Shown here: positions 21,841 through 31,156 of the stretch, piece after piece
Layout of the letters: every line of letters starts with the position of its first letter
Position numbering within the stretch: the stretch's first letter is position 1
From: Pteria penguin
Taxonomy: Eukaryota > Mollusca > Bivalvia > Pterioida > Pteriidae
Direction of reading: 5' to 3'
Length of the DNA stretch: 64,000 nucleotides
Assembly (NCBI GenBank): GCA_035048485.1
Contig: CM068592.1
Span: 31,308,001-31,372,000 of the forward strand
Made by a program: the position numbers and the translations under genes
Notes under the pieces: model-generated
What the model was told of the DNA's origin: nothing
Databases searched by the model: none
Seen by the model: only the letters and a program-made list of their open reading frames with translations

Positions 21841-22062
21841 CAATCAGTATCAGGGGCTCCAGGGTATCACCAAAGCAACAATGAAGATGGCGACCAACAA
21901 GTACAGTATGCGAAGACATATAACCATGGTAACCAGAGTAGTTATTACCATAGTGACAGTGATCACAGTTACTATGCCGCCAATGTAACGTCACCGCCAT
22001 ACAATAAAGAGTTTGGTCCTGCCTATCATGTCAGTAATCACTATGTCACCCAAGATTATTAA
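21841..22062 (+). CDS. In-frame C-terminal extension after UAG (candidate readthrough)
   Basis: Directly after the TAG the frame continues for 73 codons to TAA at 22060-22062. The first six bases are CAATCA, matching the CARYYA context of tobamovirus-type leaky UAG codons. The peptide has 11 Tyr and 6 His, with motifs such as GYHQSNN, KTYNHGNQSSYYH and DHSYYAAN. This matches the Tyr/His-rich bias of the preceding linker and recalls the His-rich cytoplasmic tail of FGFRL1. It would lengthen the tail to about 88 residues and the protein to 562. Alternatives are a nonsense allele, a sequence error, or an unseen splice that removes the stop. Confidence 0.6.
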   Translation, partial: QSVSGAPGYHQSNNEDGDQQVQYAKTYNHGNQSSYYHSDSDHSYYAANVTSPPYNKEFGPAYHVSNHYVTQDY

Positions 22063-23251
22063 CCATGGATTCCGTGACTGGTTTGACAACTGAAATCAGA
22101 GTCAAAAACCATGGATAAAGAAAATTTTAAGAGCGATTTCCAATTCAGGATTCAACATCATTTTGATGTAAGACAGATTGGATTATTTTTTTTACATCCT
22201 TGGAATAATCTGTATAATGTCAGTGATAAAATGTTTCTCAAAAACTCAAGTGCTTATGTATATGAGATACATTGCGATGTTGTGCTATGGTGAATAAAAA
22301 TGCCAAGGAAATGGGATAAGTTATCTCATTATATTTTCCTGGAGTTCCTGATGAGACCGAGATTATATATATTATAGTTCTATGAAGATAATGTCTGACA
22401 CTACTTTAAGAATGTTATTCTCTTCTTGCATTTATATGAAACTGTAGAAGGTATTTGAACTTGTTGATATTTACAGTATGTCATATTTGTGTTCCCAATA
22501 CTATGATTATATGATAAGATTTTATTAATATTTTGAGGTTCTGCAGATCAAATTGAATTGCTAAACAGAATTTTATAAATATTTGTAGGTCATTTGAAAA
22601 TTTGAAAATATATCAAATATTCAAAATAGTTTCTGCGACAATATATCTTGAAGTATATTGCAAGCGTTTTGACAAAGTGAACCCTGTTTATGTATGCAGT
22701 TTAGAATTACTGTATGTCATAGAGAAGTCTTTTATATTCATAGGAAATCTTTTAATGTGATAAGTGTTTCGAAATGTACCACTAACCTTGCATGTAAGTC
22801 TGCAATGCATTATCAAAGTAAGCTGATATGTTGATCTTACTCATACTTTGCAATGTGTCACATCCTACACATAATGTTTCGTCAAAATGACATGTCATAT
22901 ATTAATTACACATTATGTTATAACGACATGTTACACACACACTGTACCGGTATGTCACGACATGTTACATCACACACACACACTGTACCTGTAAAACATA
23001 TAATGAAATAGTCTGTATGTTTTTCACAGATACAACTTTACATTGAAATATATTTTTAAATGTGTTCATAGATAATCAAAAATTTATCATAAACTCAGTG
23101 AAAGTGTTTTTGTAATTTTACCTTCCCCTCAAATTTACATAATGAGAGATGTAAATCTATTCATAGATATATGTAGATAAATTGTTGTAATTTTCATGTG
23201 TGTGTATTATTTGTAATGGGATATGTAAATCGAGATAAAATGATTAATAAA
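22063..23251 (+). other. Probable 3' UTR of copy 1
   Basis: Non-coding AT-rich sequence after the extended frame. Candidate poly(A) signals are AATAAA at 22293-22298 and at 23246-23251. A small stem, AATGGGATAA with TTATCTCATT, lies at about 22310-22331. At 22930-22988 a ~40-bp unit with CGACATGTTACA and a CACACACA run is duplicated. Confidence 0.4.
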
Positions 23252-24141
23252 ACGATTGGTGCAAACTTTAAATATACTTTTACAGATAAAATCTTCTTAT
23301 ACCTGTATATCTGTGGATAGATTATTTCCCATTTCTGCCAAAATTCCGGAAAATATACAATATTGTCACTTAAATCGATTGCAACCAATAATAATTGATG
23401 TTTCAGTAATACCATTCAATATTCATGGGACGAAAAAAGAATATGGTCTGCAAATGTTAGGAGTAGATATCACATTTTCCCTGTATCGGTGTTTACCTGT
23501 TATTCTCGTGTTGAATACAGCCCTAATGAGTTAAGTTCATGTTACATGTATTCATACAAACTCTATTACTTGATTTGATATTCTGAAAAACTAAAAGAAA
23601 GTAATCTAAAAATTCTTTACTGCATTCTCATTCAGATAAATAGAGTTCAGTGTAACTGTTATAATTCCGCTTTCAGATAATTAAAAACTATTTCAAAGTA
23701 GGCTTGTTAGTTACTCTACAACAAGAATATGTAGAATATGTTAATGAGAAAAACATACGTTGTGCCAATCCATATTTTATTGTCTTTATGTCATATATAT
23801 TGTAGCAAATTTCTTTTTGGTGTAAAAGAAAGTTGATTATGGTTGTTGATTTATAGTGAATTACTATTTTGTATAGCAGAAAGTTGATTGAGAGTGTGGT
23901 TTGGTCCATATTTTATACTTGGTAACCCCATCCTCAAATATCTTGTCATTTAACGCAATTCATTTGGAAATTGTATCCATTACATGTATATGAATGGCGA
24001 TAAGATGGGGAGTCGGTATTCAACATTTGGTAGATAATGCGACCTCTAACTTGACTTCTAGTTAAAGTATTTCTTACTGAGTTTTGTTGATGAACTCGTT
24101 TCATCGATCCTCTTGGTGCCCATTGACACATAAGGCCATAT
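23252..24141. other. Intergenic, no gene seen
   Basis: AT-rich; open frames of 92 codons or fewer lack supporting features. Confidence 0.4.
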
Positions 24142-24360
24142 GGGTCTTATTCGCAAAGAAACTTAAGTCTAAGTCTAAGAATTGAGACCTTAAATACCAT
24201 CTGTCATTATTCAAAGAATTTGTCGAAAGTTTGCCTGTGAACAGCTTGTCAAATATACTGTTTACAGAAACTATTCATTAATTCTTAGAATTAAGACACA
24301 TGCAACCCTATAAGTCTCCTTTCGTAGACTTAGACTTAAGTTTCTTTGTGAATAAGGCCC
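24142..24360. mobile_element. 219-bp MITE with ~36-bp inverted ends
   Basis: The left end GGGTCTTATTCGCAAAGAAA and the right end (complement GGGCCTTATTCACAAAGAAA) are followed on each side by CTTAAGTCTAAGTCTA, so the inverted repeats are about 36 bp with two or three mismatches. The interior contains a second, weaker pair around AATTCTTAGAATT. No convincing target duplication was found. The GGGCCTTATTCACAAAG end is of a type seen in DNA-transposon-derived MITEs. Confidence 0.75.
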
Positions 24361-26964
24361 CTGATACGGCAGGATTACAGAAACCTTAGAAATGTATTGA
24401 TAGTAAGGTTATATTTTGCGCTTCAAACAAAATATACAAAGATCTGGGTTCATCTGGCTTTAATTCTGTGAATCATTGCTGTCTTTTAGTGTTATATATT
24501 TTACATCTATATTGTATTATTTCCTTTTGAAAGAAATGTTGTGTACATTATAACATGTTCATGTTTCCTCCAAGTAATATATGTATAGATCTAGCTACTG
24601 AAATACAGTTTCTCTGGTGAACTTTTAATAATTTGAATTATTTCTAGTGTCATTGCAGCAAATCGTAAAAGGTGCAATACTTGCATCTATGGTAGACGAA
24701 GAGAACTTAAAATTGCAGTAGAAGCTGTTATACCCTACCCTAAGATATTATACAATTTCCAAGATAGCTTTTATTCTCTCCTCAGTCGTAAGATAGGGTA
24801 TTTCCATATCTGAATGTATAGTAAATCCGCTAAAAAGTACATAGAATGATCATAGATAATCAAAACAAAATATTTTATGATTTGAATGAATATCCCTGAT
24901 ATTTGGCAAGTCAGAATAGTTGTACATAGATTCTTTCCACTTGTAAGCTATGATAAATATATTGATACGTACAGTAACCATGCTAATACCCTTCCAAATA
25001 GAGAAACTAGTAAAAATACTAAGTCATGATAAACTTTCTACCACATTATTTATATTTAGCAACATTTAGTGAGAATATCTCACTTGTAAGGTACATTTAA
25101 AGAACCTATATTGCCACGTATACTAAGTCATATAATTTCCCCACTTGTTAGCGTGTAGAGATTAATAGTGTTCATCTATCAGCATAGGTAGTGCTGGCAA
25201 TCCAACCATTTAGAAACTAGATGAGAAAACCATTTACGTAGTGGATACTTGAGCACATGTATTGTCATGGAAATGTACTCGACAAGTTATTTAAAGTACA
25301 AAACAAAGAAGTACCGAAGGGTAAACCATTTCTCATAGTCCATGGAATAAAGGGGACAATATCGTGTTTATTGTCATATTCAGACAGTAGAGAATTTTTC
25401 CTTCATAACATAGCGTTTATTTTCACCATCTTTGTCGGTATCCCATTGTTTAGAGAGTAAAGATAAGACGACACCAAAAGAGCTGTAATTTAGTAGCTAG
25501 TTTGGTATATGTAATTTATGTATGATAATACACATGTATGCATTTTCAATGTACTTGCACCATTGAATAGATTTTCCTGACATGCATCTTTATTATTAGC
25601 ATTGCCACCAATATCTCAGAGGGTTAGAGGTTTAATATGAGACAAAATATTTCAACTTCCGTAGTGATAATCTCATTCACTTTCCAGAGTTGTTACAACA
25701 CCCGTTTGAGAGCGAGGAAAGACAACTCGTGGGTAGACGAAATCATAACCTTAATACCTCGATAAATGTAAATATACATCGATTAACCCCGTCCATGCGT
25801 CTGTTATTTTAAAATTGACATTCAGTAAGTGTCGTTTGACACAACTATGTCAATGTATATTAATTCCTGTTGGTGCTTGTATTAAAATTATCCCATTATA
25901 ACTCATTCATTGTAAACACGGAGGAGGAAAGTTTCTTGACAGAATGAAATGAACGTATATACCATGTAAATGAAGAAGGATTAGAGTAAAGGAAAAGAGT
26001 CTAGAAATCATGTAAACAGAAAACAGAATAAAACAGATGGCAAACCCAATATTGATATCTTCATTGGCAGATTTAAAGGAAGGTTTCTAAAATATTAGGA
26101 ATATTCGGTTTATAATTAACTTCTTTACATTTTATAGAGACCTCTTTGTATTTTCCATATTTTCTCTTAATCCACAAACGTTTGTCCCTTTTCTGAAATC
26201 CTTTTCTGCCATTCAAACGTTTGATTATTTCTATATGTTTTAATAAGATCAGGTACTTTTTTGGGTAGAATTGTAATCCTTTGTATTAGCTTATCCATTT
26301 GTGTTTGGTAATTTTGACAGAATTCGAAATACAATACTCATTGTAAATGTTATTTATATTGTTACCATGGAGATGACAGCATGATTAGAGTACACACTTA
26401 GTTTTATTTTCATGTTTGTGTTATTACTAAATCTCATTATAATTAAGTGTTCATTACATTGTCAGTTTCGTAACAAATTATATCACTGATATAGAGGAAA
26501 TAAAAATGATCAACAGAGTTTTGTTATCGATTTCTATGTGGCGACACTTTCCAAAATATAATGGATCACATCAACCATCGGGTATTTTCGTGTGAAAGGA
26601 ATAAAGGAAAGGTGATTGACTTGTCTTTGCAACAGCAAACAATTCTGTTTAAATCCCAGTTTTATATTGCTTGATTTTCCAGGAATCTCTTATAAATGTT
26701 GGATATTCTGCCATCAGTCTTCGACCTGTGTGAACAAACATTCCTTTATCACATGTAAATGGCGTCTTGATATAGGTGATGTTAGACTGCTAGTATCAGG
26801 GTACTGACCAGGAGTACACTATTTATTTACTTAATATTTATATTTATCTATTTTTAAACAGTTTTTATTTTGTGCCGATTTTTGTGTGAGTTATCTAGCA
26901 AGTATGACTCCACACAAAAAGCATTTCATTTCACCATAATTCTTGCACTGTCAAGTCTATAACT
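24361..26964. other. Intergenic, no gene seen
   Basis: About 2.6 kb between the two gene copies with no recognisable exon, RNA gene or repeat. Confidence 0.4.
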
Positions 26965-27145
26965 GGCAGGTTGGTGAGTTGCAAAGACAGGACAAGCAAG
27001 TTGACAAAAGAGGACAAGAAAATTGCCAAAACATGACAGGCAAGTTTTAAAGGCTGGACAGGCAGGTTGCCAAGACAGGAAAAGCAAATTGGCAATGCAG
27101 GACAGGAAAGTTTACAAGACAGGAAAGGACAGGCAAGTTCGCAAG
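26965..27145. repeat. ~25-bp degenerate minisatellite
   Basis: About seven irregular units around GACAGGCAAGTTGCCAAGA, differing by substitutions and small indels. Confidence 0.7.
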
Positions 27146-27654
27146 TGGACTAAATATGTATAGTCAGTAGTATAACGAATATCAGTTCAACACAACACCG
27201 TACAAAACACAGAAACTGTACATTCTTACTATATCATAACGTAAAAGAGTGTACAATGAATAAAAATGCAAGACAAAAGAAAGAGCAATAAATACTTCCA
27301 TGAATGTTTATGTCTAAATTTGTAAATAGTGGTGTTTAAAAAAATTATTGTGTAACTTTGCTTTACTTAGAAACTTGAAAATAACGTACACGTCACATTA
27401 AGAATACCAAAGCCTCTTAAATCTCGTGTGTTAGATTAAAGAAATCTAATAACATACACACATCAGTTATTAAATGGAATAAAGGAATAAACTGAATCCC
27501 CCCTCATCCCCTCGCCCTCCCATGAAAAGAAGTCCTTATTCCTTAAAATGTATCATTTTAACAATGGTTTGGAGTGCAAATGTAATGATCAGCTGAATAA
27601 AATACAACAACATACAGCACGAGTGTGACATACATGTCACATACATTTGACGTT
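27146..27654. other. Intergenic, no gene seen
   Basis: Contains a small perfect stem TTAGATT-AAAG-AATCTAA at about 27432-27450 and a C-rich run at about 27498-27519. No gene recognised. Confidence 0.35.
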
Positions 27655-28062
27655 ATTTCATTTCCTTGTATGGTAAGTTATGTTTTGAAAAAGCTATTGA
27701 AATGTCAACGATGTCAAGTTTCAAACACTACAACTGAATGAAAGTACCTCAACATCAGCAGTTCTGTAGATGTCCACATACAATATCTCGTAAAGGTTAG
27801 CTATCAATGGATAACGTTTTGATGTCAAGAAATGTGCGTTTCTAAATCAAGAGAAGGGGTTGCTGATTATGCAATATGTACGGTTTCTGAGAGTCTAAGA
27901 TCAGGGTATGCAGCTCATCTTTAATCAGAATTATTTGTAAATTGTCAATTTCTTCATGTCTGTGTCTATCAAACGATGACGCAGATTTTGTGATGTCGTG
28001 TTCGGATCCAGGCATTTTACATTGCATTTAAGTATTTACATTCCAAGATTGTAGATGTCATC
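27655..28062 (+). promoter_or_regulatory. 5' flank and probable 5' UTR of copy 2
   Basis: Counterpart of 13715-14158, sharing in order TTTCCTTGTATGGTAA, ATATGTACGGTTTCTG, GCAGATTTTGTGATG and TTTACATTCCAAG. The duplicated segment therefore starts upstream of the coding region, and copy 2 may carry its own promoter. Confidence 0.4.
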
Positions 28063-28138
28063 ATGGAGGAGTGTTGTTGGATTCCGTGTTTGCTGTTGGT
28101 TGCTTTATTCATGTGTCGAGAAACTGAGGGATTAAGCG
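28063..28138 (+). CDS. Copy 2 exon 1, signal peptide
   Basis: ATG at 28063; leader with the same WIPCLLLVALFMC core as copy 1 but MEECC at the start; donor GTAAGT at 28139. The coding length is identical to copy 1 exon 1. Confidence 0.82.
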
Positions 28139-28753
28139 GTAAGTAATTAAAAACACACTTCCTGTTGTTTCATATGCTATATAATGTCCTTGCGGTATAA
28201 ACTTTCATTATTAGGCATCATATGCTAAAATCTGCAGCAGAACTTCTGTAGTATTATCAGCCAGGGGAGCTTGGACAAATATGCTTGAATAGGGACACTG
28301 GTTGCCTTACCAACAACGTCATGTTATGCGTTTATCACCTGACAAAATAATTGTACACTCTCTAGTTTACGTAACTTGTCGAAAGGCTCGAAAAGGAGCG
28401 ATAATCGGCGAAATGCAAAATTCAACTTTATGGGTTTGTATAGTCAGTCTGAAGATTCAGAACATCAACTTGCCCTTTTTAAATGACCGTATACGCTTTT
28501 TACTAAATATAACCCTGTAAGTCATAAATTGTTTAGGAACTCATAAATCAGAGTAAAGCGGTTTGAATTTCGCTTTAGATCCTTCTTCAAGAGTGAAGAT
28601 AATGGATAAATCCAAAAATGAGCCGAAAATCATGAATCCAAAGGACATACAAAATCAGTGAAAATGAAAACCAAAAAAAAAAAAAAAAAATAAAATAAAA
28701 TAAAATAAAATAAAAAAAAAAAAAAAAATAAATAAATAAAAAATAGATAAAAA

Positions 28754-28785
<32 letters not shown>

Positions 28786-31156
28786 GAAAAATGTCAACTT
28801 GAAGATATGTAAACCCCCTTGATGGTGAGATCAGGTGCTCAGGGAGGGTTGTAATTTTGGCATCAAATGGAATAAATGTCTATGATAACCTCTTTGTTGT
28901 ATATGTCCTGGGTAAACAGTAGAAGGTCAAAATTAGACCATACATGAGTCAAGCATTTTGTATATTTCTGTTCGTTTAAGAAAAAATAAAAAAGAATCAA
29001 TGTACACAAACACACTCTGCAATATATATCCAAGGTATTTGTGTTAAGTATTTGTTTATTTTGTAAACAAATGTGGTTTACTCTTAAGTACGTCGTACAA
29101 CTACAACAAAAGAAAACAGTTTTATCACCTTAACAGCGTAAAAACAATAAAATCTAATGGTAATAATAAATTAAAGCATGGTGAGTCAATTAACAGAAAG
29201 TGAACTCAATTCATGAAACGGGATGGTAATTTGTTGAAAATGAGAATACTTATGCTTCGTGTGGACTAGAAAGAATTTGGAATATCTAAAGTACTGCATT
29301 GAGAAAAAGAGAGAGAGAGGCTTTGATTTTGATTTCCAAAGTAAAGATAGACCCGTGAACACGACAATGTCATCGTGGTTGGTATTAATGCTGTAACCGT
29401 ATGAACCAATGAGGGATCACTTGTAATATCTGATTGCTTACTTTTAAGAGTATCATGATTTTGCTACCTCCTATACGTAATACGTGAGACGTTCTATTAA
29501 TAATATTTATTCATTTAATGTCAAACGAAAACGTTTGCCTTCAGCTCCAAAATGGAAGCCAAAATCAGCACCAGCTATCGGTGATAGCGTCATTGCCAAA
29601 CTTGATGGCGGCCATGTGAAAATGAACTGCGCAGCTAAAGGCCAACCGAAACCCAGTATTGTGTGGTATAAAGACGGGCAACTGTTTAATCATAAACAGA
29701 GACCTGGGGTTAGTAGTGTCAATTGCTGAAAATGATATACACATGATAATGATAAATACAAATATAAAAATACAAAATAGTATAAAGGATAGATAAATAG
29801 TACTTAATAATTTTTATCATACTTGAATCAATAAGTTTTATTTGAATTGTTGGAATAAGTAAAGGCATTGTTATAGGAATTTGTTATTGGGAAGTAGACA
29901 TCGGGTTTATTGTAATATTAATATGGAATAAGGAAATTCAAATATGGTGGAAGGGGGTTACTTTCTGGTTCTTACTGTTTATATATTTAGGCGTATTGCC
30001 TGCTTTCATGACAGTTTTAGCGAATAGAAAAACCAGAGTAATTGTTTTGTGCACTGCATTCTGTAAATTTGTAATGTTATCATTTATTACATACCATTTG
30101 AAACCAATGGCATTCATAGGAAGTGATGGTTACCATCTGCATATACGCTGACTCGTTTATAAAAGAGTTCACTACCATTTACTTTCAAATTATGTATAAT
30201 GTAATGTTAAAGACGGCATAACTTCGTGTGCATCGACCGATATTCAATCTTGGATACAAGTAATTTTAAAAACTAATCTTAAATAGTTTACACCTAGTCT
30301 AGCCTCGATTTGATTGGGGTTCGTATTTGTCTGAATATGACACTATTCACCATATTGTCCTTTTATTCCATGGACTTGGAGATATGGTTAACCCTTCAGT
30401 GTTTCTTAATTGTTTTCTTACTCATTGTCAATCAGTGGTAGCATGGCACAATTGTAAAAGACTTGATTTGTAATCACACAATCGACTTTTGATCTTGGCA
30501 TTCAGAAATATTTGAATGTGATTTATAAAATTGTGCTTCCTTATCTGTCTTTGTTAGATTGGCATGCGAAATATCCATTACCTTTTTATGAGCATGGGTG
30601 TTTTGCATAGGTAAATATCTAGAGGTCATGCACCAAGCAGGTGCCGTCATCACTTAGGCGAAATAGTCCTGACATGACATTAACGAAGAAACAAACACAA
30701 TATTTAGGACTGAACTGAGGAGGAGACATGACTGTGTGTAATGATAAAAGCATTCTGAGGTCTGTTACATTTCCATAATGGATACGCATGAGGTGTGGCT
30801 GGTAAAAACAAGTAGAAACTCAACAAAGCATGTTTTTGAAATAGCTTTGTCTCAAGAAAATTCGTATAATTTCCCTGAATGTTGTTCTGTATGCTATGCG
30901 ACATTTGTTACTGTCCATGAATGTCCACTGTAGTACATTGTTGTTAGTGCCACAGTCATGTGACATCACTTACTTTCGTATTTTACTCTATAGTTACCCC
31001 AGTTTTCTACACATTGCATTCACCGATTTCAGACCAAAGCTCGCAGCTACAAACTGATTCTGAATAAATTGGTTGTAGCCGATAAAGGAGACTACATGTG
31101 TGTTGTCAGAAATTCACAAGGACAGCTCAACTTTACATTCATCTTAGATATTATCA
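28063..31156 (+). CDS. FGF-receptor-like protein, copy 2 (5' part, exons 1-3 only)
   Basis: Exons 28063-28138, 29545-29708 and 31033-31156 have the same lengths (76, 164, 124 nt), phases and splice sites as copy 1 exons 1-3. They encode a signal peptide and one complete Ig domain (C54, W66, C103 numbering kept). All frames are open and no disabling change is seen. Against copy 1 there are about 3, 7 and 5 residue differences in the three exons. Exons for Ig domain 2, stalk, membrane helix and tail are absent from the window; where they should follow, the 47-bp satellite runs to the window end. The gene may be intact with an intron above 33 kb, may be truncated, or may end inside the array as a secreted one-Ig protein. 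Reading past the exon 3 donor adds 15 residues before a stop. Confidence 0.8.
28139..29544. other. Intron 1 of copy 2
   Basis: Contains an A-rich low-complexity tract at about 28671-28792 made of poly-A, (TAAAA)n, (AAAT)n and (CAAAA)n blocks. No further feature recognised. Confidence 0.6.
28671..28792. repeat. A-rich low-complexity tract
   Basis: Poly-A interrupted by (TAAAA)n, (AATA)n and (CAAAA)n runs. It may be an old retroelement tail, but no body was recognised upstream. Confidence 0.85.
29545..29708 (+). CDS. Copy 2 exon 2, Ig domain 1 first half
   Basis: Acceptor TTGCCTTCAG; donor GTTAGT at 29709. The exon is 164 nt with no frameshift. Changes against copy 1 cluster between APKWKPKS and the CAAKG motif; the cysteine, tryptophan and WYKDGQLFNHKQRPG end are unchanged. 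Confidence 0.86.
30032..30099 (+). other. Conserved intron-2 block shared with copy 1
   Basis: Counterpart of 16449-16516, with about five mismatches in 68 bp. Confidence 0.5.
30620..30700 (+). repeat. Decayed SINE 3' end in intron 2 of copy 2
   Basis: CATGCACCAAGCAGGTGCCG followed by TCATCACTTAGGCGAAATAG and TGACATGACATTAACGAAG matches the SINE 3' part. It sits at the position equivalent to 16955-17040 in copy 1. Confidence 0.6.
30905..30989 (+). repeat. Dispersed repeat before copy 2 exon 3
   Basis: Matches the second half of the repeat at 21060-21210 (about 69 of 75 positions). It sits in intron 2 here but in intron 6 of copy 1, so the two insertions are separate from the gene duplication. 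Confidence 0.6.
31033..31156 (+). CDS. Copy 2 exon 3, Ig domain 1 second half
   Basis: Acceptor CACCGATTTCAG; donor GTAAGT at 31157. The exon is 124 nt. The start differs from copy 1 (TKARSYKLILNKL against TKAHRYSLTLNKV), while the DKGDYMC half is almost identical at the DNA level. The satellite begins 15-60 bp after the donor. Confidence 0.86.

Noticed and set aside
21803..21988. 61-codon frame in another phase over the tail region
   Set aside because: The frame continuous with the receptor exon gives Tyr/His-rich sequence to a clean TAA. The other frame would need a splice for which no good donor in matching phase is visible.
22063..28062. Kinase-domain exons that would make this a true FGFR
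   Set aside because: No frame with kinase motifs (glycine loop, HRD, DFG) was found after the membrane exon before the second gene copy starts.
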